Assembly: GCA_013373085.1 (NCBI GenBank)
Contig: JABXIM010000131.1
Location: forward strand, 1 to 64,000
Source of the DNA: Oceanospirillaceae bacterium
GTDB lineage: Bacteria > Pseudomonadota > Gammaproteobacteria > Pseudomonadales > Balneatricaceae
Length of the DNA stretch: 64,000 bases
Direction of reading: 5' to 3'
The notes under the pieces were generated by a model, which saw nothing but the letters and a program-made list of their open reading frames with translations, was not told the DNA's origin and did not search any database. Both the position numbers and the translations under genes were made by a program. Shown piece after piece: positions 47,701-62,700 of this stretch (position 1 is its first letter; each line of letters starts with the position of its first letter).

Positions 47701-50700
47701 TGACGCCGCCGGCCGAACCCGAGTCGAGGTTGTAACCGTTCTGGCCGTAGGCGCTCTTCTGGAAGGTATTGACCGCCTTGATGTAGATGCTGTCCGCGGT
47801 CAGGCTCGTCGCCGAACCGCTGCCCAGACCGATATCGACGTCGGCGGCGCTGTCGACCATGTTGATCGCCGCCGCGCCGGTACCGGCGATCAGGCCGAAG
47901 GTCACGGCGTCGGCCTGGGAGTCGAAATCGTGACTGTTGACCGAGTTCACCGACAGCGTCCCGACATCGATCGTGACTCCTTCGCCGATCGACGCCAGCG
48001 AGGCGTTGTCGCTGATGACCGCGGAATCGGCGCCGGCGAGTGCGACGATACCGCCGGTGGCGGCGATGGTCTCGGCCCGCAGGGTGCTGTCGCCAAAGGC
48101 GTTGATCGTGGCGGCGCCCGCGGTCACGCTGGTATCGTCGCCGATGGCCGCCGTCACCTCGTAGACGCGGCTCTGCTCAATCAGATCGCGACCGATGTAG
48201 ACCAGGCCGATCATGGCGCCGGAGGCGATCGCACCGAGTGCGCCGCCCGCGGCAAAGGTCGTGGCGCTGAGGGTCGAGCTGGCGTCGACCAGCAGACTGC
48301 CGCTGAGTATCACTTCGGTGTTTTCGATATGGGCGTCGACCCGGGTGCCGATGGTGGCATAGGCGTTGTTGCCAAGGTCCGAGATCAGCGATGCTGCGAC
48401 GCCAGCCGACGCAGTGGTGGGTATTTCGGCCTCGGAGCTCGCCAGTACCGACAGGTTCGCCGCTTCGATCAGGGATCCGTTGCCGACATCGTCATCGATA
48501 TAGGCGGCGATATCACTGACGATGGCGTGCGAGAGATTGGACAGGCCAACGGCTATCCCCAAGCCCAGCGCCAGGGTGACGTTAGCCGCATCGCCCTCGA
48601 TAAAGGCGGTTTCGCAGGCCTCGACGGTCACATCGCCGAGCGCCAGCAGCTGTACCGCGCCGCTGATATGGGCGTCGATATCGTTGTCGATGGTGCTGAC
48701 CAGCTCCAGCCCCCCACCACTAACGGCCACAAGACCCGCCGACACCGCTGCGGTGGTCGCCACGACACCACGGATATCCGCATCGGCGCAGGCTTCGACA
48801 TCGATATCGCCGCCGGCCACCAGCACATCGCCGCTGCTGCCGCCGATATAGGCCTGCACCTGATTGGTGATGCTGGTGGTAACCTCGGAGGTCGCAATCG
48901 CCAGGCTCACCAGACTCACGGACACCGACGCGCCGGTGGCCGAGGCGCGCGTCAGCTCGCTGTCGGAGGTCGCGCTGACCTCGATATCGCCGAAAGCGAT
49001 CACGTCGGAGTTGTCGATATAGGCCCAGGTGTCGGTGCTGAAGCTGTTCTCCAGCGTGACGCCGGCCCCCGCCACGGCGCCGCCGATCCCGATCGCCAGC
49101 GCCACGGAACCGGCGAAGGCGTCAGCCTCGATGGTTTCGCTGGAGTCGGCGAGCACGCGGACATCTCCCGCCGAGGTGACGTCGGAATTATCGATATAGG
49201 CGACGGCCTTGTTTTCGAAGGTGTTGAGGGCAAAGTTGAAGGTCGAGTTGATCGGATTGAAGGTGAACGACCAGACCGAGTAATCGCCGATCAGGTTATC
49301 GGACAGCGTCAGGCCGACGGCTCCGGCCACGGCCACGGCGCCGCCGGCCGCGGCCGCGGCGATGGCGCCGACCAGCGCGGTGATCTCGGAGTCGTTGTTG
49401 GCCGCGACGATAATATCGGGGCTGTCCAGCACCCAACGATTGGCGTTGCCGTAGTTTTCGGCGCTGAGGTCGACGCCGGTATCGGCGTTGCCGACGTAGC
49501 GGTAGATATCACCGGCCTCTCCACCGGTCGCACCGTCGACCAGCTGTACCCGGTCACCGATGGCGAGATCGACCGAGGTCTGGCTCGAGAGCACCAACAC
49601 CCGGCGCCACAGGGTGTCGTCGAGGTAGTCCTGGCCGCGCAGGCCGACTGGCGAGGTCGCGGACCCCGTGGTGCTGCCGATGTACTCGTAGATCTCGCCG
49701 GCGGTGGCGCTGTTGAGATCACCGCTGGCGCCCTCGACCAGCAGTACCCGGTCGCCCTGGGTCAGGACATCGATCTGCTGGTCGGACAGGTGATCGAAGG
49801 GGCTGGCGGTTTCGACGGTACTGTCCTCGATGTAGGCGGTGACCGCGTTGGCGATGATGTTGTCGACATCGGCACCGGCGCCGCTCAGGGCCACGCCGAC
49901 GAAACCGATGGCCACCGACAGCGAGGCGGCGACCGAGGTGGCGTCGATACTGGCGTTTTCGTCGGCCACCACCCGGATTTCGCCGGTGGTGGCGGTGACG
50001 CCGGTATCGGCATTGTCGATATAGGCCGACACCTGGTTGGTGATGATGTTGTCGGCCACCGCCGCGCCGATCGACACCGACACCGCCGCGATGCCGCCGA
50101 AGGCCGCCGCCAGCGACGCAGCACCGGCGAACGCCTCGATGGTCGAACTGTCCTCGGCGTGCAGGCCGATACTGTAGGCCTCGATACCGGTGGTTCCGTC
50201 GCCGTCGATAAAGGCCTCGACCAGGGTGGCGATGCGGTTGGTGGCGCCGACACCGGCACCGCTGACGCCGACACCGGCCACGCCGCCGCCGCTCACGGCG
50301 GCGGAGCCCGCGAAGATAAAGGCGTTGATGGTCTGGGAGGCATCGGCGCCGACGATCAGCGAACCGCCGGCGAGGATGCTCGAGTCGAGCACGTAGGCGC
50401 GCACCTGCGTCGGCGACTCGATCAGGTTGATCTGGCGCCAGAGGCCGTCATCACCGTAATCCTGCTCGGCCAGGTAGCTGGAACCGACATACTCCCAGTT
50501 GTCGTCGTCGAGGAAGTCCTCGCTGCTGAGATCGACGTTGCTGGCGCCACTGCCGACGTACTTGTACAGACCACCGATCTTGGCGTTGGGGTCGTCATCG
50601 TCGTCATTGGTATCGTGGTCGTAGCTGCTGGTGATCAGCACGATCTGGTGATCGCTGGCGTCGCTGTCGTAGGCCGACAGCGTCACCGTCTGGTTGGAGC

Positions 50701-53700
50701 GGTAGTCGGGATCGATGGTATCGCCGATGTACTCGTAGACATCGCCGGCCCGGGCGCCGGAATCGATGCGTACCCGATCGCCCTGGGTCAGGGGGTCGCT
50801 GTCGGAGAAACTGGCCGGCAGGAAGAGGTCATCCGTGGCGAAATCGATACCGGTCAGCGGCGACGGGTCGGTATCCCAGCCGATATAGTTGCGCGCCAGC
50901 GCCACACCGATGGAGGCGCCAACGCCGGCCACACCACCGACACCCAGTGCCGCCGAGGCCGAAACGATCACCGCGTCGATGCTGGCAGTATTGGCCGCAT
51001 CCAGGATGACATTACCCAGCGTCGCCTCGACCGAGCTTGCCTCGATGAAGGCGTTGACGTCCGATAGGATCAGGTTGTAGGCGTCGGCACCGGCGCCGCT
51101 GAGCGCGATGCCGGCGGTGCCTGCCACCGCGCCGCTCACCGAGGCGGCTACCGCCAGCGCGGTGATCGACGACACCTCGGACCAGTAGCTCTCGTCACTG
51201 AAGTCCTCGTTTGCCAGGTTGCGGGTGATGCGCTGCCAGGTGCCGGTATCGGTGTAGTCCTGGATACTGAGGTCGAAGTCGTCGGTATCACTGCCGAGGT
51301 ACTCGTAGAAGTTGCCGCCGACGCCGAACTCGTTTTCGCTCGGCCCACCCTCTTCCCAGTTGCTGCTGGTGGCGTAGTCGATGGCGCCGAGATCGACATT
51401 GCTCAGGTTGCTGTTGCCGATAAAGCGATAGGTCATCCCGGCGACCGCATGGTACCCGTTGGGGTTTTCATCCGCATCGTACAGGTCGAAGTCGTCGGAG
51501 ATCCGCACATAGTAGGTCTCGCCCCCGGTCAGGTCGACACCGGTTTCGTCGCTGCTGAAGATGCGGGTGTAGCCGCGCACGACCTCGACGATATCGCCGT
51601 CCTCGATATCCACCTCGCCGGCGGACGAATCGTAGACGTCGAACTCCTCAACCAGTTCCCAGTCGTTGTCGGTGGCGTAATTCACGTCCGTGAGGTCGAG
51701 CGCGTTGTCATCGTCGTTCGCATCCACCGGCGCATCGATATCGGAACCGGTATAGCGATAGATGGCGCCGACGGTTCCGCCCTGGTTGTCGCCTTCAACC
51801 ACCTCGACCGTATCGCCGTTCTGCAGGTAAACCTCGCCGGCCGAGGACTGGTAGGTGGCGCGCACCTTCTCGCCTTCGCCGAGGAAGCGATACACCGTGC
51901 CGCCGCTGGATACCGTATCGCCTTTTCTCAGCGCCACGGTGCCGGTGTCGCTGTAATCGCTGGTGACGCCCGACGGCGCCTCCTCGACATTGGCGAGCAC
52001 TTCGATATCGCCGCTGCGCGCCCGCACACTGGCGGCATTCTCGATGGATGCCGAGACGTTGCCGCGGATTTCGTTACGCGCCAGCGATACGCCGATCGAC
52101 AGCGAGAGCGCGGCGGTACCGGCAAAGGAGACGGCGAGCGAGGCGGCAACGGCGTCGGCGAGAATCAGCGAGGCGTTGTCGGCCTCGATCCTGATGCTGT
52201 CGGCCAGGATGCCGGTCTTGGCGGCGTCGCTGTCGTTGTCGTCACCGTCGATATAGGCTTCGGCGTCCAGGTTGATACTGTTGACCGCACTGACGCCGGC
52301 GCCGCTGAGTCCGATGCCGGCGGTACCGCCCCCCGCGATGGCGGCGGAAGCCGCGACCACCAGCGCCTTGATCGCCTGGTCGCTGTCGGCGGTCAGCGTC
52401 AGGGCGCCTCCCTTGGCATTGACGGTCGAGTTCTCGATATAGGCGCGGACCTGGCTGGCATCAGCGAGCTCGCCGATCTCGTTTTCCGCGATCGAGACGC
52501 CGATCGAGGCGCCGACGCCGGCGGTGCCGCCGCCGGCCGCGGCCAGGCTGGCGGCCACGATGATGGCGTTGATGGTGGCGCCGTTGACCGCATCGATATC
52601 GACGAAGCTGTCACTCTCGACCTCACTGTCGAGGATATAGGCGTTGACGTCGGTGAGTATGGAATTTTTGGCCCAGGCGCCGGCCCCGCTCACCGCCACC
52701 CCCGCCGTTCCGCCGACGCCGGCCGCCAGCGAGGCGGCGGCCGACAGGGCATTGATGACCGCGGTTTCGGAGGCCTTGATGGTGATGCCGCCGCCGGTGG
52801 TGGTCACGCCATCGTCGGCGTTGGCGATATAGGCCGAGACCTGGTTGCTGATTTCGTTCACCGCCAGCGAGAGCCCGATCGAGACGCTGACGCCGACGTT
52901 GCCGCCGACACCCGCCGCCAGGGACGCCGCTGCGGCGTCGGCCGTGACGGTCGAGGTATCCAGCGCCTGCAGACTGAGGCTCGCGCCGGTGATGCCGAAG
53001 CTGCCGTCACCGTCGATATAGGCCTGTACATAACTTCCAATTCGGTTTTCAGTGAAAACGCCGGCGCCGCTGACGCCAACGCCGGTCTTGCCACCTCCGG
53101 AGATCGCCATGGAGCCGGCGACCACAATCGCATCGATAGTCTGGCTGGCGACCGCATCGACAGTGATGGCACCGGTGGCGTTGATGCTGCTGTTATCGAT
53201 ATAGGCCTGAACACGGGAGGCGGAGGCGTCGACGTTGGTCTGCTTCCACAAGAGCGGGTTGGCATAATCCAGGCTGCCAAGGTCGATGCTAACCAGCTCC
53301 CAGTCGTCGGTGTCACTGTAGTCTTCGGCGCTGAGGTCGACGTTGTCGCGGTCGCTGCCGAGGTACTTGTAGATACCGCCGATATCGACGTCGTCACCGT
53401 CGTAATCGTCGCTGATGAAGATGTAATCGCCCTTGTCCAGATTGAAACTGGTATTCGACGAATTGGCATCCGCCGTCGGCTGCGTCAGGTCATCGCCTAG
53501 GTATTCGAACACGCCCCCTGCGAGCGCGCCGTCGCTGACCCTGACGGTATCGCCGCTGGAGAGGGTACCGCCCTGGGCCAGACCATTGGCCGTATCCTCA
53601 TCACCCGTGGCGGAGTCGTCCACCGACCAGCCGATGAAATTGCGGGCGACGGCGATACCGAGACCAACGGCCACGCCGGTGGTGCCGCCAAAACTGATGC

Positions 53701-56700
53701 TGCCGGAAACCGCCAGCACCGTCGCTTCTATATCAGCGGTGCTGCTGGCGTCGATGTCGACCAGACCGACCTTGTTGCTGCCCGCCGAGTTGCCGAGTTC
53801 GCTGTCCTCGATATAGGCGCTGGTGGTGCTGAGAATGGTATTGGTCGCGACCGCGGCGCCGCCGCTGAGCGCGAAACCGGACTTGCCCGCCGCGGCCGAC
53901 ACGGCCACGGCGATGGACTGGGCGTGGATCTCGGTGGTGTCGCCGCTGTCGGGATCCTCGTCGGTCGCCAGCAGGATGACGTCGCCGCCGGCGGTGAGGA
54001 CATCGGCCTCCTTGATGTAAGCCGCCACCACATTGTTGACCCGGTTGTCGGCCACCGACAGCCCGACCGAGATGGCACCGGCGGTCTTGCCACTGAGGCT
54101 CGCGGTCACCGCGACGGCCTGGGCATCGGCGCTGATGACGCTGGTATCGATCGCCGTGAGCTCGATGTCACCGCCGGTGGTGTTGATCAAGGCCTGGCTG
54201 CCATCGCCGTCGATATAGGCTTTGACGTCGGTCGAGACCCTGTTGATGGTCACCAGCCCGCCGGCGGTCAGGCCGCCCGCGTTCTCGGTCGAGGCCGAGA
54301 CCGCCACCGAGGTGGCTTCGACGGTCGCATCGATAGACGCGTTGGCGAGCGCACTGAGGCTGAGGCCGCCGTCCGCGGTGATGTTCGAGTCCGACGCATA
54401 CGCCTGCACGCTCAGGCGCTCCTCGGTGCCCAGATCGCTCCAGCCGATCAGGTTGGCGGCAAAAGACAGGCCGATCGCCGCGGCGGTGGCGCTGCCGCCA
54501 CCGGACAGCGCCACCGATACGGCGATGGCGCCGACCGTCGAGTCGATGCTCGAGATATTGCTGGCGCTGATGTCGGCCGTGCCGCTCGCCGCTACGATGG
54601 CACCGTCGAGATAGGCATCGGAGGTGCCGAGAATGATGTTCAGTGCGCTGGCGCCACCCGCGCTGAAGGCCAGGGCATCGTTGTTGAGACTGGCCGCAAC
54701 GCCGACCGCCGAGGCCTTGGAGCTGGAGTCGATGCTCGCCATCTCGACCGCACTGATGACCAGGTTGCCGTTCAGGGCCTCGACCGGGTTGCTCGAGGTG
54801 CCGGCGTTCTTGATATAGGCCGCCATGTCGTTGCGGATCTCGTTCTGAGAGATGCTAATGCCGACCGGGATCGACCGCGTCTTGTTGTTGCCAAGATCCA
54901 CCGACACCGCCAGGCTGCTGGCGGCTACGTCAGCGAAGATGTTCGACGAATCGGTCGCGACCAGGCTGATATCGCCGTCCTGGGCGCGCAAGATCGAACT
55001 GCCGGCGTTGCTGTTGTCGATGTACGCCTCGACCCGGGTGCTGAGCTTGTTCATCGCCACCACACCGGCGACCGAGATGGTGCCGGTGGCCTCGTCGCCG
55101 TCGCCGATGGTCGCGGTGATGGCGTTGGCGGCGTTGCTGATGACCGCATCGATATCGGCGCTCGAGGTCGCCGCCAGGTCGATTGCGCCGGCGGCCTTGA
55201 TCACCGAATCGTCGATATGAGCCAGGGTGGCGGCCGGCTGCTCATCGGCGATATCGACGCCGGCGATGGCGTCGATGGTATTGAACAGGAAATTCTGCGA
55301 CTCGATGCCGATGGTATTGAACGCCAGCACGATGCCGATCGAGGTACCGTTGGAGTCGATCTTGCTGTCGACCGAGGCGGTGATGGTGGAGCTGTTCTCG
55401 GCCAGCACGCTGACCTGACCGGTCACCTGAGCCCAGCGCTCGGCGTTACCGTACGTTTCCCCGGCCAGGTTGATGGTATCGCCTGCGGCGGTATCGAGCG
55501 TTTCACCCAGATAAACATAGATGTCGCCGTTGGTCCTCCTGACCCGATCCCCGGCCTCCAGCGTCGCGGGGTTCGTGAAGGGGCTGTCGGTGAGGTCATA
55601 ATCGAAGCTCGCGACCTCGACCCAGCGCGACTCGTCGCCGTAGTCCTCGTTCGCCAGATCGATGGTGTCGCCGTTGCCGGTATCCAGCGTCAGCCCGACA
55701 TAGCGGTAGATGCTGTTGGCGTCGGTCATCACCCGGTCGCCCGGATCCAGCGTCGCCGGATCGCTGAACAGCAGGTCGGTGAGGTCGTAGTCGAAGCTGC
55801 GGTCGTCGAAGCCCTCGGTGTTGACGTTGCTGTCGCCGATAAAGGCCTCGGCGCTGCTGAGCACCAGGTTGGTGGCGATAACGCCGCCGACCGCCAGCGA
55901 AGTGCCGCCACCGAAGGTGCTGCCGCCGCTCGAACTGACCGCGCTGCTGTCATTGGCGATGATGGTGGCGCTTTCCAGCGCCTGCACCCGAACGTCGCCG
56001 TCGGCGGTCAGGTTGGCCTTTTCGATCGAGGCCAGCACGTCGCTGCGCACGTCGTTGCGCACCACCAGGCCGCCGAAGGCCGCCGAATCCGAATCGCTGA
56101 TATTGAAGCTGACCCCCGGGATGATATTGCGCACGTCGGTGGTTTCGAGGATTTCGCGCCAGCGGGTGGTGTCGGTGAAGTCCTCGGTGTTGAGGTCGAC
56201 GTCGGTGTCGGCTGGCAGATCGAAGTCCAGCGGGTTGAAATTGACGGAATCTGGGTCGATATCGAACAGGCCCACGAACTGGTAGATGCCGCCGGGCGTG
56301 GCGTCGATCTGCTTCCACAGGGTGTCGTCGTCGTAGTCCTGATTCGCCAGATTGATACCGGAGGAATTGTTCGTGGTCAGCGGAGTCTCCCCGATATACT
56401 CGTAGACATCGCCTATCTGGGCCGTAGAACCTGTGAAGGTGACCGTGGCATCGATCTCGATGCGGTCCCCCTGGGCCACTTCCATCGTCGGCGAACCGGC
56501 GATGCTGAAGTCGACGTCATCGATCCGCACCTGGCTGCCGATGTAGATATCCTGCACGCCGGAGCGGTCGGTGAACTGGTACTCGCTGAGGATGGTGTCG
56601 GCGAAGTTGGTCAGCAGCGTCAGGCCGCCGTCGTTGACGGTCGAGGAGACCGCGCTGAGGCTGCTGTCGGCAGTGATACCGGCATCGTCCTGCGCCCATA

Positions 56701-59700
56701 CGCTGACGCCGCCGCCGTTGGCCTTTATGGTGCGGTTGGCGCCGGTGGAATCGATATAGGCTTGCGCCGCGCTGTTGACCAGGTTGCTGGACAGCACCGC
56801 GCCGACCGCCCAGCCGGAGGCGCCCTTCTCGCCGGTGGTCGGGTCGGTCATGCCGAACGAAGAGGCCGCCGATTCGGTGTCGTTGGTGAGGATCGCATCG
56901 AGCTGCGCCGCCGACAGCGCCGCCACTTCGATAGCGCGCCCGGCGATCAGGGTCGAATCGATCACGTAGGCCTCGACCAGTGCCGGCCGGTTGTTGTCGA
57001 ACAGCGTCGAGAAGTCGGGCTCGCCGCCGATGAAGGTATCGATGGCGTTGAACAGTATGTTCTGGTTTTTCCAGCCGATGCTGTTGAACGCCAGCGTCAC
57101 GCCGACGCCCTGGCCACCGGTCGAGGTAGCGGACAGGGTCTTGGCCTGGATGCGGGAGCTATTTTCGGCGTGCACCCGGACATCGCCGTCGCTGGTCTCG
57201 ATACGGCTGTCGTCGATATGCGCCTTGGCGTCGGTCAGCAGGGCGTTGGTGGCGATGGTGCCATTGATGGCAAGCGAGTCGCCCTGCCCGGTGAAGGAGC
57301 TGCCGCCGGACGAGGTTACCTCGCTCTCGGCGATGGCGCTGATTATGGCGTTCTCCAGCGCCTCGACTTCCACCGACGCCGCCAGCACGTCGGCATTCAG
57401 GATCTGCGCCTCGGTGCCGGTGCGCAGGTCGTTGTAGACCACCAGCCCGCCGACGGCGTTGGAGCCGGAGTTGTCGAAGTTGACCCCTTCCGGGAACAGC
57501 TGGGTCTCGAGCACCTCTTTCCAGTAGCCGGCGTCGCTGTAGTCCTGCTGGCTCAGGTCGATGCCGCGACCGTCGGCATCCGAGCCCATGAATTCGTACA
57601 CGCTGCCGGCGTTGCCGCCATTGCCGTAGTCCGCCGACAGGCGCACGCGCTCGCCATGGTCGACGTTGACGTGGGTCTCGTCGGTGCTGAAATCGGCGTC
57701 GATAGCATCATCGATCAGCCCGGTGATCACGCTGGCGCCGCCGCTGTTGGTGGTGACCGACGACGAGACCATTTTCACATTGGCGTAGAACTCGGCGTTG
57801 TCGGAGGCGAACACGCTGAGCGCACCGGCGGCACGGATATCCTCGCTGGCGACAGGACTTACGACGTTGGCGGCGCCCTGGTTGTCGATCCAGGCATCGG
57901 CGCTGCTGGCCACCTTGTTCATCGAGATCAGGAAGCCGACGGACTTGCCGGAGGCGTCGAAAAAGGCCGAGGCAGCGGAGTCGGCGGCGTTGCTGACGGT
58001 GGCGTTGAGGCGCACGGCATTGTCGGCCAGCACCGCGATATCACCGGCGGCATCGACGGTGGTGCCGTCGATCCAGGCATTGGCGCGCGCCCGGTCGATG
58101 TTGTTCTCATCGTAGATCTCGGTGGCCACCTCGTCGGCGAACAAGGAGTCGCCGGCGATGGCGTCGAGGGCGTTGAACAGCACGTTCTGGGCCTTCCAGC
58201 CGACGGTGTTGAACGCTAGGGTCACGCCGACGGCCGTTTCGCCCGAATCGACCGAGGTCTCGACGCTGGCGTCGATACCGCTGGTGTTGTACGCCTCGAC
58301 GACAACATCGCCGCTGGTTACGGCATTGGTGGTGGTGACGGTGCTGTCCTCGATATAGGCATCGGCGTGGCTCAGCACCAGGTTGGTCGAAACCAGGAAG
58401 GCAAAGGAGGTGACCGAGCCTTCGCCGAAGGACTTGGCGATGCTACCGCCGGACGCCGTCACGTTGCTGGCGCTGGTGGCGATCAGCGAGGCGTTCTCCT
58501 GCGCCGACACGGTCACGGCGCCGGCGGTGACGTCGGTATCGGCGATATGGGCATCGACTTCGGCGCGCACGTCGTTGAGCACGATCAGCCCGGCGAAGGC
58601 CCGCGCCGGCGAGGCGCTGAGGTTGCCGGCGGTGTCGAAAAAGTTGGTGTCGTCCTTGCCGAGAGTGACCTTGTCCCAGACCCGGAGCCCGCCGACCGTG
58701 CGGTTGAAGTTTTCAGTCGCCAGATCCAGGTTCAGGTCAAGCAGGCCGACGTACTCGTAGACAGCCCCACCGTCGCCGCCGTTGGCATAGTTCTCGCCAA
58801 GTCGTACCCGCAGGTTATCGGTCAAACCGCTAAGCGCTACGTTGATCGTGCCCGATGCCGTGGTGTAGTCGTAGTCGTAGGCGCCGAGCGCCTCGGCGAT
58901 ATCGTACAGGGCGGACAGCGTGTTGGTGTTGACCGCCTCGACGATGACCGAGGTGTCGGACTCGATCCAGGCCTCGTCGCTCGCCTCGACCTCGAGGTCG
59001 CCGCCGGCGACGATATCGGTATCGCCGCTGTTGGCAAGATAGGTCGAGGTGTAATCGATCCAGGCCTTGGCCTCGGTGCTGACCTTGTTCGACGCCAGCA
59101 GTCCGCCGGCGGCGTTGGCCTTGGCGTTGCCGTATGCCTTGTTGATCAGGAAGCTGTTGGTCGGGGTGGCATTCTGCTCGTTGCCGGTGGTGGCGTTCAG
59201 CGTCGCGCTGTTATCGGCCAGTACCCGCAGGTCGCCGTCGGCCTCGACGGTCGAATCCCGGAGATAGGCGTAGGCGGTGATCGGCTGCTCGCCGGTCAGC
59301 AGGTCCTGGCCAAGAATGGTGTCGATCGCCTGGAACAGCAGGTTGGAGGCTTCCCAGCCCAGGCTGTTGAACGACGCCACGATGCCGACCACGTCGGCCC
59401 CGCCGGTGCTGCCGGTCAGGGAGGTCGAGTCGAGCACCGCGGTGTTTTCCGCCACCACCCGCACATCGCCGCCGGGCAGCAGGGTCCAGCGGCTGCTGTC
59501 GCTGTAGTCTTCCGCCAGCAGTGAGATCGTGTCGCCGTTGCCGGTATCCAGAGAATCACCGGCGTAACTGTATATCTCGCCGTCGAGGGCCCGCACCCGG
59601 TCGCCGGGGTCGAGGGTCGACGGATCGCTGAATGCCGCATCCGCCAGGTCGTGATCAAAATCCCCGCTGCCATCCTGGGTGCGGATATCGCTGTCGACGA

Positions 59701-62700
59701 TATAGGCGTCGGCGCTGCCGCGCAGCTGGTTGTTGACCAGCACACCGCCGAGGTTGGAAGTGGTACCGGCGACGACACTGTTGTCACTGGCGACCAGTGT
59801 CGCGGATTCGATCGCCTCGACCGTCACTCCGGTCGGGCCGCCGGTCGTGGTATTGGGATCCCGCACACTGGCGTTCTCGATATAGGCCTCGACGGTGCTG
59901 TCGAGGTCCGTGCGTGCCAGCACGCCGTAGAAGCTCTTGGCCTTACCGGTATCGAGGCCAAGGTTCTTGAGCAGTGCAGTCGAAACGGAGGACGGCACCA
60001 GGTTGGTTTCGCTCAGCTCCTTCCAGTACTCATAGTCGCTGAAGTCCTCGGTTCCTAGATCGGTCGCGGCGCCGCTGGTGGCCGTGCCCATATAGCTGTA
60101 GACACTACCCGGCGTTCCCTTGATCTCGCGCCACAGCGTATTTTCGCTGAAGTCGATCAGGTTATCGTCGGTAAAGTCGATCTTGCCCAAGGGGCCGGAG
60201 CCGGTGATATCGGTGGTGCCGATGTATTCGTACACCTGGCCCTCGGTGCCATTGCCGAGATCCGACGACAGCTCGACCCAGTCGCCTTCGGTAATGGTGT
60301 CAGTGGAATCGGCGGTGTTGTAGTCGACATCGTCCAGCCGCACCTGGGTACCGAACACGAGGTCCTGAACCCCGGAGTTGGTGGTGTATTCGTAGTGTCC
60401 GGTGATGGTGTTGACGAAGTCATTGACCATACCGAGACCGAGGTCGTTCTGCTTGCTCGACGCCGCCGACATGTTGGTCCTGGCGTCGATACCGGCCTCA
60501 TCCCGCGCGGATACCGTTACGATGCTGTCGACATCGACCTCGCCCTGGCTGTTTCCGGTGTATTTGATGTAGGCCTTGGCCGTGCTGCTGACCTTGTTGC
60601 TCGCCAGCACCCCGGCCACGGACATCGACGAGGCGCCGAACAGTGCCGACGCGGCAGCCGAGGCGCTGTTGCTGGCGACGGCCTCGAGCTGGGCCTGCTG
60701 CCAGGCGGTGACCGACAGGTCGCCGGTGGCCGCAATGGTCGAGTCTTCGATATAGGCCTTGACCTCGATCGGGTTCTCGTTGCCGAACGCGGGGGTCACC
60801 AGCACCCAGTCGAGCGATGCGAGGAAATCGAGGGTTGAGAAATCGGGAATGGTATCGCCTGCCTCGACGTCAAGATCCGGTCCGACATAACGGTATATCT
60901 CGTTATCCGCCTTTTTGACCCTGTCATTTTCAACAAGGGTATCGGGGGTATCGGTCGTCTGATAGTCGAACTCGGTCGGCGCCAGCCCCGCCAGCGCGTC
61001 GAAGGTATCGAACAGCAGGTTCTGGGCATCGTAGCCCATGGTGTTGAACGCCAGCAGCAGGTTCACGGCGTGGGCGCCCGAATCCATCACGCTGTTGTTC
61101 TCGGCGCCGAGCCAGGCCGTGTTGCTGGCATTGACCACGATATCGCCGCTATCGGTGGTGATTTCGCTGTCGCTGATATGGGCGTCGGCCGTGCTCAGCA
61201 CGACGTTGACCGCGATCACGCCCTGCCCGGCGATGGATTGGCCGGTACCGAAGGAGCTGCCGCCGGAGGATTCCGCCGTCGCATCGGCGATCGCCCTCAG
61301 AATGGCCTCCTCCTGCGCCTCGACGATCAGGGTGCCGGCGGTGACCTCGGAATTGTCGATATAGGCCTCGACCCCGGCCTTGACCTGATTGCGCACCACC
61401 ATGCCACCGACTGCAATCGAGTTCGAGTTCGACAGGTTAAGCCCGTCGTTCTGGATCTCGGTGGCCAGGATCTCCTGCCAGATATCGAGGTTGGTGTAGT
61501 CCTCGTTGAACAGGTCGGTGGAGTAACCGTCGGGACCGAGATACTTGTAGGTGCGGCCCGGCTCGCCCAGATCGCTGTCGAAATCGAACGGCAGCGAAAC
61601 CAGGTCGCCGAAGTCCAGGTTCCAGGGGCCGGCGGTCGGGTCCATCAGCGCCAGCGCGTAGTCGGCGAGCCCAAGACCCGGAATCAACGAAAGGGCGTCG
61701 TTAAGCGCGCTGACGCCGCCGGTATTGGTGGTGACCTGGGAGGTGACGATCTTGCTGTTGGAGTATATACCGGTGCTGTCCGTGGCACGGACGCTGACCT
61801 CGCCGCCGGCATTCAAGGCATTATCGTCGTTGTTGTTGTCGCTGTTGAGGTCCTGCAACCAGGCGCTGGCCTCGCTGCTGACGCGGTTGCTGGCGACGAT
61901 ACCGCCCACCCCGGCGCCGTGAGCCTGTAGCAGCGGCGACAGAAAGCCCAGCCCCTCACCGGTCGATTTCGAGACGTTGGTAACGGTGGCGTTGAGCAGC
62001 TGCGCCGAATTGGCGCTGACACTGACGCTGTCACCGGCATCGACGTCGGTGCTGTCGATATAGGCCTGGGTCAGTGCGACATCCTCAGAGATGCCGTCAA
62101 GTACCGTATCGAGGCCGATGAGGGCATCCAGGGTTGCAGTGCCGGCATTGTCGATATCCCAGCCGATGGCATTGAAAGCGACTGTTGCTGCAAATGTCAC
62201 GCTGGTACCGCCGGTGGCGATACTGGTGGCCTCAGCATAGGCCTCGACCGTGGTGATGTTGCAGGCCTCGACGATCAGGTCGCCGTCGCTTTCATCCACC
62301 GTGACGCTGCAGCCGTCGAGATAGGCTTCGGTGACACCGAGAATCTCGTTGTAGGCGAAAGTACCGCCAATCGCGGCGGTAAATACCTGGAAGAAATCGG
62401 TAGGCAGCAGGGACGAGCCGTCGGTTAATTCGGTTGTAACCGCCTCACTTTCGACCTCCATCTGACTCAGTGCCGTGATCCGCAGATCACCGTCGGTCAC
62501 GTCGAAAATACTGCCACTGTCGCCATAGGCGCTAGTGTCCCTGTCGATAGCGTTGATCGACGAGGACGCCCCGATCTGGAGGTTGTCGAGCCATGTCGGA
62601 GCGGTTGCCAGCTCATCGATCAGTTCCTGGGTGAAATCGAACGTCGGGGCTGGAGGCCCGACGGCGCGAATAACGGTACTGTCAGTGGCGCTGATCAGCA

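Noticed and set aside
29006-58219. Very long plus-strand open frames opposite the giant gene (29006-32539, 36878-41908, 42476-44887, 44969-51067, 53924-58219)
   Set aside because: They are mirror images of the giant frame: its third-position GC and D/A/G-rich repeats suppress antisense stops. The translations are Val/Ala/Asp-rich shadows with no domains, and the minus frame has real domains throughout.
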